Shown: piece after piece, positions 24,410 to 33,694 of the stretch
How positions within the stretch are numbered: the stretch's first letter is position 1
Layout of the letters: each line of letters starts with the position of its first letter
Assembly (NCBI GenBank): GCA_029258695.1
Contig: JARIBR010000005.1
Location: 1-44,612 of the forward strand
DNA: 44,612 nt
Direction of reading: 5' to 3'
From: Quadrisphaera sp.
Lineage (GTDB): Bacteria > Actinomycetota > Actinomycetes > Actinomycetales > Quadrisphaeraceae
Program-made: the position numbers and the translations under genes
Notes under the pieces: model-generated
The model's database searches: none
What the model was told of the DNA's origin: nothing
Seen by the model: the letters and a program-made list of their open reading frames with translations, nothing else

Positions 24410-25110
24410 GCGCTCGGCGCCGGCACGAGGGCGTCCAGGGCGGGGCCGGTGATCCGGCGGAAGGCGCGGCGGGGGCGGGCGCGCTCGAGCACGGCGACCT
24501 CGAGGGAGCTCGCGGGCAGGGTGCGCGCGGGGCCACCGGCGGGGTCCGGTGCCAGGCCGACGAGGGCGAGGGCGATCGCGCCGGGCAGGTCGAGCCCTTC
24601 ACGCCACTGCTCGCGCAGCGCGGACGCGACCTGGTCGGCCTGGCCGCCCATCACCACCACGCCGTGCTCGTCGGCCACGGTGCCGTCGTAGGTGAGCCGG
24701 TAGACCTGGTCGCCGGCGGAGGTCTCCCCCACCTCGGCGACGACGATCTCGACCTCCCAGGGCTTGGCCTCGGTGGAGAAGACGGTGCCGAGGGTCTGGG
24801 CGTAGGCGTTGGCGAGCCCGCGGACGGTGACGTCGGAGCGGTCGTAGGAGTACCCCCGCAGGTCCGCCCAGCGCACGCCGGCGACCCGGAGGTTCTCGAA
24901 CTCGTGGTAGCGGCCCACGGCGGCGAAACCGATGCGGTCGTAGATCTCGGAGATCTTGTGCAGCGCCCGTGACGGGTTCTCCGCGACGAAGGCGATGCCG
25001 TCGTCGTAGGCGACGACGACCACGGAGCGTCCGCGGGCGATGCCCTTGCGGGCGTAGTCGGCCTTGTCCTTGGTGAGCTGCTCGGGCGAGACGTAGAACG
25101 GTTGGCTCAC
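24406..25110 (-). CDS. prcA: Proteasome subunit alpha
   Basis: This 234-residue protein has the alpha-subunit N-terminus [23 protein letters not shown], followed by the conserved [32 protein letters not shown] and [22 protein letters not shown]. The alpha ring gates the 20S core and receives ARC through its pores. It has no catalytic Thr, as expected. It starts at GTG 25110, overlapping the prcB stop (GTGA). The C-terminal tail is shorter than that of M. tuberculosis PrcA. The [11 protein letters not shown] stretch near the C-terminus is also typical. Confidence 0.96.
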   Translation of the reverse strand: MSQPFYVSPEQLTKDKADYARKGIARGRSVVVVAYDDGIAFVAENPSRALHKISEIYDRIGFAAVGRYHEFENLRVAGVRWADLRGYSYDRSDVTVRGLANAYAQTLGTVFSTEAKPWEVEIVVAEVGETSAGDQVYRLTYDGTVADEHGVVVMGGQADQVASALREQWREGLDLPGAIALALVGLAPDPAGGPARTLPASSLEVAVLERARPRRAFRRITGPALDALVPAPSA

Positions 25111-25973
25111 GCTCGCTCCTCCCCTCGCGGCGCGCGGGCGGCCGCGGCGGCGTCGTCGGCGTCGAGGGCGGCGCGCCGACGCCGGGTGACCGCGGCGGTG
25201 GCGGCGGCCAGGTCGTCGTCGCCCACGCGCCGGTACCCCCCGGCGTCGACGACGGCGACGACCGGCCACAGGCGCCGCAGGGTGTCGGGCCCGCCCGTCG
25301 CGGAGTCGTCGTCGGCGGCGTCGACGAGGGCCTCGACGGCGACCTCGACCGCCTCGGCGTCACCGAGGGCGGCACGCCAGCGCTTCTTCAGCGATCCGCG
25401 GGCGAAGACCGACCCGGAGCCGATCGCGTGGTAGCCGTCCTCGCGGTAGCGGCCCCCGGTGACGTCGTAGCTGTAGATGCGTCCCTGCCCGGACCGCTCG
25501 TCGTAGCCGGCGAGGAGGGGGACCGCCGCGAGGCCCTGCAGGGCGGCGCCGAGGTTGCCGCGCACCATCGCGGCCAGGCGGTTGGCCTTGCCCTCCAGGG
25601 ACAGGGGGGCTCCCTCGATCTTCTCGTAGTGCTCCAGCTCCACCTGGTACAGGCGCACGAGCTCCATGGCCAGCCCCGCGGTGCCCGCGATGCCGACGGC
25701 GGTCGTGGCGTCGGCGGCGAAGACCTTCTCCATGGCCCGGTGGGCGATCATCGAGCCCGCCGTGGCCCGCCGGTCCCCGGCCATGACCACGCCGCCCTCG
25801 GTGGTCAGGGCGACGATGGTCGTCGCGTGCGGTGCGCCGAGGTCCTGTCCCGAGGCCAGCGGTGCGGGCCGGTCGCCGTGGGCGGCGAGGAACTCGGTGA
25901 ACGAGGCCGAGCCGGTGGCGGCGAACGCCTGCGGGAGACCTCCGGTCAGGGCCAGGGGGCGCTCGGCCGTCAC
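25107..25973 (-). CDS. prcB: Proteasome subunit beta, catalytic
   Basis: The 288-residue precursor has a 50-residue propeptide and then [23 protein letters not shown], placing the catalytic nucleophile at Thr51. The conserved [23 protein letters not shown] and [13 protein letters not shown] are present, so the core protease fold is intact. The odd point is the residue just before the nucleophile: the codon is GCG, giving HAT instead of the HGT found in M. tuberculosis and other PrcB proteins I know. Gly at -1 is linked to autocatalytic removal of the propeptide, so processing could be slower. The GTG start overlaps the pup stop (GTGA). Confidence 0.96.
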   Translation of the reverse strand: MTAERPLALTGGLPQAFAATGSASFTEFLAAHGDRPAPLASGQDLGAPHATTIVALTTEGGVVMAGDRRATAGSMIAHRAMEKVFAADATTAVGIAGTAGLAMELVRLYQVELEHYEKIEGAPLSLEGKANRLAAMVRGNLGAALQGLAAVPLLAGYDERSGQGRIYSYDVTGGRYREDGYHAIGSGSVFARGSLKKRWRAALGDAEAVEVAVEALVDAADDDSATGGPDTLRRLWPVVAVVDAGGYRRVGDDDLAAATAAVTRRRRAALDADDAAAAARAPRGEERA

Positions 25974-26173
25974 TGGCCGCCCTTCTGGGTGTACTGGCGC
26001 ACGAACTGCTCCGCGTTGGACTCCAGCACGTCGTCGATCTCGTCGAGGAGGTCGTCCACGCCGTCCTCGGTGCTCGTCGTCGTCGCGGCGCTCGCGGGCG
26101 CGGCCCCGGGCTCGACGTCGTCGTGGTCCTCACGCTCGCGCCGCGTCGGACGCTGCTGCTCCTGGCTCGCCAC
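25970..26173 (-). CDS. pup: Prokaryotic ubiquitin-like protein Pup
   Basis: A 67-residue, acidic, largely unstructured protein ending [21 protein letters not shown] fits Pup, with the GGQ C-terminus. Because the last residue is Gln, it needs deamidation by Dop before PafA can attach it to lysines. The helix-forming part ([20 protein letters not shown], residues 39-58) binds the ARC coiled coil; the N-terminal half threads into the ATPase. The GTG at 26173 has GAGGAGG seven bases upstream; longer starts upstream would cross the promoter. A GTGA overlap couples it to prcB. Confidence 0.97.
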   Translation of the reverse strand: MASQEQQRPTRREREDHDDVEPGAAPASAATTTSTEDGVDDLLDEIDDVLESNAEQFVRQYTQKGGQ

Positions 26174-26208
26174 CTGGCCTCCTCGGTCGGCTCGATCCGG
26201 CTCCACCG

Positions 26209-26214
26209 ATGGTA
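26209..26214 (-). promoter_or_regulatory. Putative -10 box of an internal pup promoter
   Basis: TACCAT on the minus strand lies 36 bases before the pup GTG, giving a leader of about 30 bases that contains the GAGGAGG site. With the hairpin after dop this suggests that pup-prcB-prcA-pafA can be transcribed apart from dop. Confidence 0.45.
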
Positions 26215-26277
26215 GGTGAGGGCCCGCGACGCGCCGTCGGCGCACCCCGCCCCGGCGCCACCGCCCGGGCGGGTCAC

Positions 26278-26293
26278 GGGCGCCGGCGCGCCC
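26278..26293 (-). terminator. Short hairpin directly after the dop stop
   Basis: GGGCGC (26278-26283) pairs with GCGCCC (26288-26293) around CGGC, beginning immediately past the dop stop. It is short, so it may only attenuate read-through into pup. Confidence 0.4.
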
Positions 26294-27847
26294 TCACGCC
26301 CGGGAGCCCAGCGCGGCGAGCAGCGACGCGGCGTCCGGGCTGCGCTCGAACAGCGGTCCGGTGTGCTCGCGCGTCCCCCGGCCCGGCTCCAGCATGGGCA
26401 CGCGCTGCAGGGCTCCCTGACCGGGGACGTCGAAGATCACCGAGTCCCAGCTGGCGGCCGCCACCTGGTCGCCGTAGCGGGCCAGGCACTGCCCGCGGAA
26501 GTACGCGCGGGTGTCCTCGGGGGGGTCGGTCACCGCAGAGCGCACGTCAGCGGGGTCGACGAGCTGCTCGACGTCGCCGCGGGCCGCCAAGCGCTGGTGC
26601 AGACCGCGGCGGGGGTCGAGCTCGGAGTACTGCAGGTCCACCAGCGCCAGGCGCGGGGAGTCCCACGCCAGCGCGTCACGGTCGCGGTAACCCTGCAGCA
26701 GCCGCAGCTTCGCGACCCAGTCCAGCTGGCCGGCCAGGCTCATGGGGTCGGTCTCCAGGGCGTCCAGGACGCGGCCCCACCGCTCCAGCACGTCGAGGGT
26801 CTGGGCGTCGGCGTCGGTGCCGTCGCGGCGCTCCACGTGCTCGGCGGCGGCCTCGTGGTACTCGCGCTGGATCTCCACCCCGCTCAGGCGGCGCCCGTCG
26901 GCGAGCCGGACACGGGTGCGCAGCGACACGTCGTGGCTGATGGCGTGCACGGCGCCGACGGGGTCGCTCAGGGCCAGGTCGGGCGCAGCGCCGTCCTCGA
27001 TGAGGCGCAGCACCAGGGCGGTCGTGCCGACCTTGAGGTAGGTGGCCACCTGGCACAGGTTCGCGTCGCCGATGATCACGTGGAGGCGCCGGTACCGGTC
27101 CGAGGCGGCGTGCGGCTCGTCGCGCGTGTTGATGATCGGTCGCTTCAGCGTGGTCTCCAGGCCCACCTCGGCCTCGACGTAGTCGGCGCGCTGGCTGAGC
27201 TGGTAGCCGCTGGTGCGCCCCGCCGCCCCGATGCCGACGCGTCCGGACCCGGAGTGGACCTGACGGGAGGCGAAGAACGGCAGCAGCCCCGCGACGATGG
27301 CGGGGAACGGCGTGGAGCGGGGCATGAGGTAGTTCTCGTGCGTGCCGTACGCCGCGCCCTTGCCGTCGGTGTTGTTCTTGTACAGCCGCACCGGCTCCAG
27401 GCCCGGCGTCGCGTTGAGGGCGGAGAGGGCGTCACGCCCCACCTGCTCCCCGGCGGCGTCCCAGCGCACGGCGTCCAGCGGTGAGGTGACCTCCGGTGAG
27501 GAGTACTCCGGGTGGGCGGGGTCGACGTAGAGGCGCGCACCGTTGGTGAGCACGAGGTTCGCCGAGCTGGGGTCCTCCAGCGTCGCGTCCCCGGAGGAGG
27601 GCGCTGGCACCTCGTCGGTCAGCTGCGAGGGGTGGGCCCGCGAGCGGCTCATCTCGAAGCCGCGGGCGTCGCGCAGGGGGGCCTCGTCCTCGTAGTCCCA
27701 GCGGGCGCGCCCGGCGCCGGCCCCGCCACGGGTCCGGGCGTAGCTGTTCACGACCTGGCTGGAGAGCAGCACCGGGGACGTCTCGGGGGCGGTGGGGGCG
27801 AGGACGCCGAACTCGGTCTCCAGGCCCATGATCCTGCGCACGCTCAT
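26294..27847 (-). CDS. dop: Pup deamidase/depupylase Dop
   Basis: The 517-residue protein is the PafA paralogue with [13 protein letters not shown] at its start and the conserved Dop loop ([18 protein letters not shown], residues 49-66). The catalytic Asp109 lies in [16 protein letters not shown], and [22 protein letters not shown] and [12 protein letters not shown] are the nucleotide and metal motifs. Dop converts the Pup C-terminal Gln to Glu and removes Pup from tagged proteins, using a bound nucleotide as cofactor. The ATG at 27847 is taken because TACCGT lies seven bases before it and because [14 protein letters not shown] is the usual start; a GTG three codons upstream is less likely. 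It precedes pup. Confidence 0.96.
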   Translation of the reverse strand: MSVRRIMGLETEFGVLAPTAPETSPVLLSSQVVNSYARTRGGAGAGRARWDYEDEAPLRDARGFEMSRSRAHPSQLTDEVPAPSSGDATLEDPSSANLVLTNGARLYVDPAHPEYSSPEVTSPLDAVRWDAAGEQVGRDALSALNATPGLEPVRLYKNNTDGKGAAYGTHENYLMPRSTPFPAIVAGLLPFFASRQVHSGSGRVGIGAAGRTSGYQLSQRADYVEAEVGLETTLKRPIINTRDEPHAASDRYRRLHVIIGDANLCQVATYLKVGTTALVLRLIEDGAAPDLALSDPVGAVHAISHDVSLRTRVRLADGRRLSGVEIQREYHEAAAEHVERRDGTDADAQTLDVLERWGRVLDALETDPMSLAGQLDWVAKLRLLQGYRDRDALAWDSPRLALVDLQYSELDPRRGLHQRLAARGDVEQLVDPADVRSAVTDPPEDTRAYFRGQCLARYGDQVAAASWDSVIFDVPGQGALQRVPMLEPGRGTREHTGPLFERSPDAASLLAALGSRA

Positions 27848-27860
27848 GACAGGCACGGTA
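27848..27860 (-). promoter_or_regulatory. Leaderless -10 box of dop
   Basis: TACCGT (27855-27860) precedes the dop ATG by seven bases, with no ribosome-binding site. Confidence 0.5.
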
Positions 27861-27935
27861 GGCGCGCGCCGGCCGCCGGCGACGCTCGGCCCCGGGCAGG
27901 AGCCGGGCCGGGGCCGTGATCGTCGACGGGCCTCC

Positions 27936-27947
27936 TACCGTGGAGGC
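27936..27947 (+). promoter_or_regulatory. -10 box and start region of the DUF3054 gene
   Basis: TACCGT (27936-27941) is the same hexamer as the dop -10 and lies six bases before the ATG. GGAGGC fills the spacer, so initiation could use either leaderless or SD-like contacts. Confidence 0.5.
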
Positions 27948-28358
27948 ATGAGCGCACCCACGTCACCGGGGCCGGTCTCCGTCGGCCCGACCCGCAGCCC
28001 CGCGGCGGTGGGTCTCGCCCTCGTCGTCGACGCCGCGAGCGTCGTCGCGTTCGCGGCCGTGGGCCGCGCCTCCCACGCCGAGGGCCTCACCTTCGCCGGG
28101 CTGTCCGCGACGACGTGGCCGTTCCTGCTGGCCGCAGCGCTCGGGTGGGTGCTGTCGGGGGTCTGGGCCCGACCCCTGGCCCTGCGCACCGGAGCGGTGG
28201 TGTGGGTCAGCGCCGTGGTCGGGGGCGTGCTGCTGCGCGTCGTGGCCGGGCAGGGCGCGCCGGCGAGCTTCGTGGTCGTGACCACGCTCGTCCTGGGCGC
28301 GCTCCTGGTGGGCTGGCGCGCGCTGGCGCGCGCGGTGGTCTCCCGACGGGCCCGCTGA
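27948..28358 (+). CDS. DUF3054 family membrane protein
   Basis: The 136-residue protein has four hydrophobic helices: ALVVDAASVVAFAAVG, WPFLLAAALGWVLSGVW, TGAVVWVSAVVGGVLLRVVAG and FVVVTTLVLGALLVGW. The GRASHAEG loop and the spacing fit DUF3054, a family of small actinobacterial membrane proteins of unknown function. It is divergent from dop, with a 100-base shared promoter region, and convergent with ARC, leaving only 35 bases between the two stop codons. Its position inside the Pup-proteasome locus may be chance. Confidence 0.75.
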   Translation: MSAPTSPGPVSVGPTRSPAAVGLALVVDAASVVAFAAVGRASHAEGLTFAGLSATTWPFLLAAALGWVLSGVWARPLALRTGAVVWVSAVVGGVLLRVVAGQGAPASFVVVTTLVLGALLVGWRALARAVVSRRAR

Positions 28359-28393
28359 GCACCTGCTGAACCGGGGGTCGGCCGACCCAGCCG

Positions 28394-30103
28394 CTACAGG
28401 TACTGCCCCGTGCCGTCGACGGTGTCGATGGCCTTGCCGTGGTCGGTGCCGTCCTTGCCCTGGATGATGGTGCGGATGTAGGTGATCCGCTCGCCCTTCT
28501 TGCCGGAGATCCGCGCCCAGTCGTCGGGGTTGGTGGTGTTGGGCTGGTCCTCGTTCTCCTTGAACTCCGCGACGATGGCGCTCATGAGGTGGTCGATCCG
28601 GATGCCGCGCGCCCCCAGGGTCAGGAGGTCCTTGATGGCCGACTTCTTCGCCCGGTCCACGATGTTCTGGATCATCGCCCCGGAGTTGAAGTCGCGGAAG
28701 TACAGCGTCTCCTTGTCGCCGTTGGCGTAGGTGACCTCGAGGAACTGGTTCTCCTCGGTCTCGGCGTACATGCGCTCGACCGTGCGCTCGATCATCGCCT
28801 CGACGGTGGCGCTCGGCGAGCCGCCGTGCTGCGCCAGGTCGTCGGCGTGCAGCGGGACGTCGGGCGTGAGGTAGCGCGTGAAGATGTCACGGGCGCTCTC
28901 GGCGTCGGGACGCTCGATCTTGATCTTCACGTCGAGACGGCCCGGGCGCAGGATGGCGGGGTCGATCATGTCCTCGCGGTTCGACGCCCCGATGACGATG
29001 ACGTTGTCGAGGCGCTCCACGCCGTCGATCTCGGCGAGCAGCTGCGGCACGATGGTGGTCTCGACGTCGGAGGAGACCCCGGATCCGCGCGTGCGGAACA
29101 GCGACTCCATCTCGTCGAAGAACACCACCACCGGGGTGCCCTCGGACGCCTTCTCCCGGGCGCGGGCGAAGATGAGGCGGATGTGACGCTCCGTCTCCCC
29201 CACGTACTTGTTGAGCAGCTCGGGGCCCTTGATGTTGAGGAAGTAGCTGCGGACCTCGGACAAGCCGGCGCGCTCGGCGGAGGCGGTGGCCAACGAGCGC
29301 GCCACGGCCTTGGCGATGAGCGTCTTGCCGCAGCCGGGAGGGCCGTACAGCAGGATGCCCTTGGGCGCCTTCAACCCGTGCTCGCGGTAGAGGTCGGGGT
29401 GGGCGAACGGCAGCTCCACGGCGTCGCGGATGGCCTCGATCTGCACGGTGAGCCCGCCGATGTCGGCGTAGGTGATGTCCGGGACCTCCTCGAGCAGCAG
29501 CTCCTCGACCTCGGCGCGGGGGATCTTCTCGAAGACCACCGCGGAACGGGTGTCGAGGGTCAGCGCGTCCCCCACGCGCGGGCGCTCCACGCGCAGCGGC
29601 GCCGCGAGGCGCACCACCCGCTCGTCGTCGCCCTGGGTGGTGACCAGCGCGCGATGACCGTCGAGGAGCTCCTTGAGCACCACGATCTCGCCGACGCGCT
29701 CGAAGCCACCGGGCGCCACCACGGAGAGCGTCTCGTTGAGCAGCACCTCCTGGCCCGTGCCGAGCTCCTCCAGCGCGACGTCGGGGGAGACGCCCACGCG
29801 CAGCTTGCGCCCGGCCTGGACGACGTCGGCCGTGCCGTCCTCGTGGGCGGTGAGGAACGTCGCGTAGCCGTTGGGCGGCTGGCCGAGGCTGGAGACCTCG
29901 CTGCGCAGCGCGACGATCCGCTCGCGCGCCTCGGTGAGGGTCTTGACCAGCTTGTCGTTCTGCGAGCCGGACGCGTCCAGCTGGCGGCGCAGCGCGATCA
30001 CCCGTTCGTGCTCGGCGCGCAGCGAGGCTGCGGTCTCGCGCAGCCTCAGCTCCAGGTCGCCGCCGCTGCCGCGCCGCTGGTCTGCGGTGCTGTCCTCGCC
30101 CAC
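28394..30103 (-). CDS. arc: Proteasome-associated AAA ATPase ARC/Mpa
   Basis: The 569-residue protein has an N-terminal coiled coil (about residues 15-72), two OB folds (75-200), and an AAA domain with GPPGCGKT (254-261), VVFFDEMES (327-335), and second-region-of-homology sequence [19 protein letters not shown]. The C-terminus GQYL carries the motif that docks into the PrcA ring. The hexamer binds Pup through its coiled coils, unfolds the tagged protein and feeds it to the 20S core. GTG at 30103 has GGAGGG upstream; the frame stays open beyond it but without such a site. A TAGCGT about 100 bases upstream may be its promoter. Known as Mpa in mycobacteria. Confidence 0.97.
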   Translation of the reverse strand: MGEDSTADQRRGSGGDLELRLRETAASLRAEHERVIALRRQLDASGSQNDKLVKTLTEARERIVALRSEVSSLGQPPNGYATFLTAHEDGTADVVQAGRKLRVGVSPDVALEELGTGQEVLLNETLSVVAPGGFERVGEIVVLKELLDGHRALVTTQGDDERVVRLAAPLRVERPRVGDALTLDTRSAVVFEKIPRAEVEELLLEEVPDITYADIGGLTVQIEAIRDAVELPFAHPDLYREHGLKAPKGILLYGPPGCGKTLIAKAVARSLATASAERAGLSEVRSYFLNIKGPELLNKYVGETERHIRLIFARAREKASEGTPVVVFFDEMESLFRTRGSGVSSDVETTIVPQLLAEIDGVERLDNVIVIGASNREDMIDPAILRPGRLDVKIKIERPDAESARDIFTRYLTPDVPLHADDLAQHGGSPSATVEAMIERTVERMYAETEENQFLEVTYANGDKETLYFRDFNSGAMIQNIVDRAKKSAIKDLLTLGARGIRIDHLMSAIVAEFKENEDQPNTTNPDDWARISGKKGERITYIRTIIQGKDGTDHGKAIDTVDGTGQYL

Positions 30104-30204
30104 GTCACCCTCCTCGGTGCCTGCGCCGGTGACCGCCCGGGTCGGCCGCCAGCGCGGCGTCCGGTGCTCGAGCGGTGCGGGGCGGGAGCCCCCCGGCGCC
30201 GACC

Positions 30205-30210
30205 ACGCTA
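30205..30210 (-). promoter_or_regulatory. Possible -10 box for ARC
   Basis: TAGCGT on the minus strand overlaps the trmI stop region and lies about 100 bases before the ARC GTG. No -35 is clear. The leader would carry the ribosome-binding site. Confidence 0.3.
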
Positions 30211-31314
30211 CGTCGGGGGGTCCTCGTCCGCAGCGGGCAGCCCCCGGCGCGCCTCCCGCGCGGCGCGCCGGACCTTCTTGCCGGAGACGTGGCGCACGCC
30301 CAGGTCCGCCCCGAGGTCGTCGTCCGCGGCCCCGGCCGCGAAGTCGTCGGCCCACGGGGAGACCAGGCCGCTCGCGTCGGCGTCCCCGGCGGCGCGCGCG
30401 GCCTCCGCGGCGTCCGCCGCGCCGCGCGAGGGCCGCCGGCGGCGCTGCGGGGGGGACACCCCGTCCGCGAGGCGGCGCACGGTGAGCAGGAAGCCGGTGT
30501 GGCCGATCATCCGGTGCTCGGGGCGCACGGAGAGCCCCTCGAGGTGCCAGCCGCGCACCATGGACTCCCAGGCGCTCGGCTCGGTGAAGCGGCCGTCGGC
30601 GCGCGCGTCCTCGGCCAGGCGCGAGAGCTGGGAGGCGGTCGCGACGTACCCGATGAGCACGCCCCCCGGTGCCAGAGCCAGCGCGGCGGCGTCCAGGCAC
30701 TCCCAGGGGGCGAGCATGTCGAGCACCACCCGGTCCACGCTGCCGGGCGCCGCGATCCCCGGGAGCTCGGCGACGAGGTCGCCGACGGTCAGCGACCACG
30801 CCGGGTGGGGACCGCCGAAGAAGGACTCCACGTTGGCGCGGGCCACGTCGGCGAAGTCCGCGCGGCGCTCGACGCTGTGCAGGCTGCCGTGGTCACCGAC
30901 GGCGCGCAGCAGCGACATCGTCAGGGCTCCGGAGCCCACGCCGGCCTCGACCACGCGGGCGCCGGGGTAGACGTCGGCCATCGCGACGATCTGCGCGGAG
31001 TCCTTGGGGTAGACCACCGCGGCCCCCCGGGGCATGGACAGGACGTGGTCGGCGAGCAGGGGGCGCAGCGCCAGGTGCTCGATGCCCGCGGTCGTGGCCA
31101 CCACCGTGCCCTCCGGGGCGCCGATGAGCTCGTCGTGGGGGAAGTGGCCGCGGTGGGTGTGGAAGTCCTTGCCGGCGGTCAGGGTGATGGTGTGCAGGCG
31201 CCCGCGCGGGTCGGTGAGCTGCACGCGGTCGCCCTCGCGGAAGGGACCGCGGCGCAGGGCCGCTCCGACCGGCTCGCCGCCGGCGGTGGTCTTCGGTGCA
31301 GCGGGGTCGGTCAC
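30208..31314 (-). CDS. trmI: tRNA (adenine-58-N1)-methyltransferase TrmI
   Basis: The protein is 368 residues. An N-terminal beta domain ([45 protein letters not shown]) precedes the Rossmann methyltransferase domain with [20 protein letters not shown] (S-adenosylmethionine site, residues 121-140) and [14 protein letters not shown]. This fits TrmI, which makes 1-methyladenosine at tRNA position 58; the M. tuberculosis homologue is Rv2118c. An Arg/Ala/Asp-rich tail of about 75 residues is not part of the core. The GTG start has TAGACT eight bases before it, near leaderless spacing. It is upstream of ARC, as in mycobacteria. Confidence 0.92.
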   Translation of the reverse strand: MTDPAAPKTTAGGEPVGAALRRGPFREGDRVQLTDPRGRLHTITLTAGKDFHTHRGHFPHDELIGAPEGTVVATTAGIEHLALRPLLADHVLSMPRGAAVVYPKDSAQIVAMADVYPGARVVEAGVGSGALTMSLLRAVGDHGSLHSVERRADFADVARANVESFFGGPHPAWSLTVGDLVAELPGIAAPGSVDRVVLDMLAPWECLDAAALALAPGGVLIGYVATASQLSRLAEDARADGRFTEPSAWESMVRGWHLEGLSVRPEHRMIGHTGFLLTVRRLADGVSPPQRRRRPSRGAADAAEAARAAGDADASGLVSPWADDFAAGAADDDLGADLGVRHVSGKKVRRAAREARRGLPAADEDPPT

Positions 31315-31322
31315 GGGCGGGA

Positions 31323-31328
31323 AGTCTA
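31323..31328 (-). promoter_or_regulatory. Putative leaderless -10 box of trmI
   Basis: TAGACT lies eight bases before the trmI GTG, with no ribosome-binding site between. Confidence 0.35.
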
Positions 31329-31364
31329 GGCAGCGCAGCGCAGCACGGCGCGGCGCCAGGCGCG

Positions 31365-32597
31365 TCAGCGGCGGGCCCGGCGCCCGCCCACGGCGGCCAC
31401 CACGTCGTCGGAGCGCAGCAGACCGAGCACCTGCAGGCTCGCGAGCGCGTCGAAGCCACCCACCGCGGTGGCACCGCCGGCACCGCCGGCACCGTCCGCG
31501 CCGCGAGCGCCGTCGGGGAGCCGGCGCACCACCACCCACGGCTCGGCGGGCAGCGAGGGCAGCAGGTCGAACAGCTCGCGTCCCGACGTGGCGACGTCGA
31601 CGAGGGCTCCTCGGGCGATGCCGCGGGCCGCGGACGAGGCGGGGACGACGTCGAGGCGCTGCGGCGGCACGCTGCTGGCCGCGCGGGCGTCGAGCACCCC
31701 CACGGGCAGGCCCGCTCCGTCGAGCAGGACGACGGGGGTGCCGGACGCGGCGGGCTGGACGAGCCGGGACAGGGGGGTGTCGGCGGGCACGACGAGGGCG
31801 GCGGTGAGCAGCGAGCCGACGTCCGCGTCGCGGGCGCGGCGCCGGCTCCGCGCCCAGGCCAGCTCCGCGCTCGCCGAGGTCCACAGCAGCGCCCCCACCA
31901 GCGCCGACCACGCGAGCGCCAGGAGGTCGCCGCGCAGGTCGCCGTCGCGCAGCAGGGCGACGGCGACGAGCACGGGCACGGCGACGGCGACCACCCGTCC
32001 CACGTGGGCGGCCGCGACGGTCGCCCGGTCGCGGTCGCCGCTGAGACCCCACACCAGGGCCTCGAGCATCCGCCCGCCGTCCAGCGGCAGGCCGGGCAGG
32101 GCGTTGGTGAGGCCGACGAAGGCGTTGGAGACCACGACGGCGAGCAGGAGCAGCTGGCCGACGGGCGGCAGGGTGACGCTGCCGAGCCCCCAGTACAGCG
32201 CCGCGGCGAGGGCGAGGTTGGAGATGGGGCCGGCCGCGGAGACGGCGAAGGACGCCCAGGGGCTCGGCGCATCACGGTCGAAGGTGGTGTGGCCCCCCCA
32301 CAGGGTCAGCACGATCCGGGTCGGGGACATGGCCAGGCCGGTGGCGGTCAGCGCGTGGGCGAGCTCGTGGACGAGGACGGAGAGCAGCAGCAGGACGGCG
32401 AAGAGCAGCGCGACCCCGTAGGCGCCGAGCGGTCCGGCCCCGGGGTCGACGCGGGCGACCTGCGGGCCGAAGAGCACGGTGATGGCTGCGGCGATGACCA
32501 GCCACGACCGGGCCAGGAACACCGGGACCCCGGCGACGGTGGCGAGGTGCCAGCCCGGCGACCGCTGGCGGGGGGCCGGGGCGGCCGGGGCGCTCAC
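31365..32597 (-). CDS. Site-2 protease family (M50) intramembrane metalloprotease
   Basis: The 410-residue protein has HELAH at residues 77-81 inside a membrane helix and NALPGLPLDGGRML about 90 residues later, the zinc ligands of M50 proteases, with about six membrane segments in the first 250 residues. The C-terminal cytoplasmic part resembles a degenerate CBS pair (VPADTPLSRLVQPAASGTPVVLLDGAGLPVGVLD). Family members cleave membrane-bound anti-sigma factors or peptides; the substrate here is unknown. The GTG start has TACGCT six bases before it. It shares a 50-base divergent gap with the RecB-like gene. Confidence 0.87.
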   Translation of the reverse strand: MSAPAAPAPRQRSPGWHLATVAGVPVFLARSWLVIAAAITVLFGPQVARVDPGAGPLGAYGVALLFAVLLLLSVLVHELAHALTATGLAMSPTRIVLTLWGGHTTFDRDAPSPWASFAVSAAGPISNLALAAALYWGLGSVTLPPVGQLLLLAVVVSNAFVGLTNALPGLPLDGGRMLEALVWGLSGDRDRATVAAAHVGRVVAVAVPVLVAVALLRDGDLRGDLLALAWSALVGALLWTSASAELAWARSRRRARDADVGSLLTAALVVPADTPLSRLVQPAASGTPVVLLDGAGLPVGVLDARAASSVPPQRLDVVPASSAARGIARGALVDVATSGRELFDLLPSLPAEPWVVVRRLPDGARGADGAGGAGGATAVGGFDALASLQVLGLLRSDDVVAAVGGRRARR

Positions 32598-32609
32598 CGC
32601 CGAAGCGTA
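32598..32609 (-). promoter_or_regulatory. Leaderless -10 box of the site-2 protease gene
   Basis: TACGCT (32604-32609) precedes the GTG by six bases. It is only 25 bases from the opposing TAGCGT box of the RecB-like gene. Confidence 0.5.
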
Positions 32610-32634
32610 CGGGCCCGGCGTCGTACCCGACCCC

Positions 32635-32647
32635 TAGCGTGGGCGCG
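32635..32647 (+). promoter_or_regulatory. Leaderless -10 box of the RecB-like gene
   Basis: TAGCGT (32635-32640) is seven bases before the GTG at 32648. The alternative GTG at 32639 overlaps the box and is unlikely. Confidence 0.5.
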
Positions 32648-33634
32648 GTGACCTCTCCTGCGCGCGCGGCCGACACCCCCGTCCCACCGCCCGCCCCGGC
32701 GGCGCGGCGCCGCGGCCCCCGCAGCGGGTCGAGCGCCACGTCCCTGTCCCCCTCGCGGGCCTCGGACTTCATGACCTGCCCGCTGCTGTACCGCTACCGC
32801 ACGATCGACCGGCTCCCGGAGCCGCCCAGCGAGGCGGCGACCCGCGGGACCCTGGTGCACGCGGTGCTGGAGCGGCTGTTCGACCTGCCCGCGCCCGAGC
32901 GCACGCCGGGCGCCGCGGCGGAGCTGCTGGAGCCGGAGTGGGAGGCGATGCTGGCCGCGGAGCCCGAGCTCGCCCGGCTGTTCGACGCCGCTTCGCCTGA
33001 CGCCGGCGCCCCCGGTGCGGACGTCGAGGGCGCCGGCAGTGCTGGTGCTGGTGCTGGTGATGGTGCGCGAGGCACCATCGACAGCGGCGTGCGCGGCGCC
33101 GAGCCGGCGTCGTGGCTGCGCGGCGCGCAGCAGCTCCTGGAGCGCTGGTTCACCCTCGAGGACCCCACCCGCCTGGAGCCGGCGGAGCGTGAGCTGTACG
33201 TCGAGGCGCCGCTGGACTCGGGGCTGGTGCTGCGCGGCTACGTCGACCGCCTCGACGTCTCCCCCGCCGGTGACCTGCGGGTCGTGGACTACAAGACGGG
33301 TCGTTCCCCGGGCGCGGGCTTCGAGGGCAGGGCGCTGTTCCAGATGCGCTTCTACGCCCTGGTGCTGTGGCGCCTGCGCGGGCGGGTCCCGGCGGTCCTG
33401 CAGCTGGTCTACCTCGGGGACGGCCAGATCATCCGCTACAGCCCCGACGCCGACGAGCTGCGAGCCACCGAGCGCAAGGTCCAGGCGCTGTGGCAGGCCA
33501 TCAGCGCCGCGCGGGTCAGCGGTGACTGGCGCCCGCGACGGAACAGGCTGTGCGGCTGGTGCTCCTTCCAGTCCCTCTGCCCCGAGTGGGGCGGGACGCC
33601 GCCGCCGCTGCCGAGCGTCACGACGGCGGCCTGA
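32648..33634 (+). CDS. RecB family exonuclease (PD-(D/E)XK nuclease)
   Basis: The product has 328 residues. It contains LSPSRASDFMTCPLLYRYR, GTLVHAVLERLF with the catalytic His, GYVDRLDVSPAGDLRVVDYKTGRSPG, which supplies the Asp and the DYKTG core of the PD-(D/E)XK fold, and FQMRFYALVLW. A C-terminal Cys cluster (LCGWCSFQSLC) matches the four-cysteine iron-sulfur cluster of AddB/Cas4-like nucleases, whose other cysteine is that in FMTCPLL. It should process DNA ends or structured DNA, and lies beside trmI as Rv2119 does in M. tuberculosis. A Gly/Ala-rich stretch near residues 120-140 is low complexity. I chose the GTG at 32648 over one at 32639, which overlaps the TAGCGT box. Confidence 0.88.
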   Translation: MTSPARAADTPVPPPAPAARRRGPRSGSSATSLSPSRASDFMTCPLLYRYRTIDRLPEPPSEAATRGTLVHAVLERLFDLPAPERTPGAAAELLEPEWEAMLAAEPELARLFDAASPDAGAPGADVEGAGSAGAGAGDGARGTIDSGVRGAEPASWLRGAQQLLERWFTLEDPTRLEPAERELYVEAPLDSGLVLRGYVDRLDVSPAGDLRVVDYKTGRSPGAGFEGRALFQMRFYALVLWRLRGRVPAVLQLVYLGDGQIIRYSPDADELRATERKVQALWQAISAARVSGDWRPRRNRLCGWCSFQSLCPEWGGTPPPLPSVTTAA

Positions 33635-33694
33635 CGACCACCCCTCGGCGGTGCGCCCGCCGCCGCGGCGGATGTCCTCGCGCCGCGCCGGGTC

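Noticed and set aside
28439..30970. An 843-codon open frame antisense to ARC, and similar long antisense frames elsewhere
   Set aside because: High GC leaves few stop codons in opposite frames; the products are Arg/Gly/His-rich without domains, while the sense strand encodes clear ARC.
33650..33675. GC-rich palindrome between the RecB-like and Rieske genes as a terminator
   Set aside because: CCGCCGCGGCGG is short and self-complementary in a GC-only context; pairing is not convincing.
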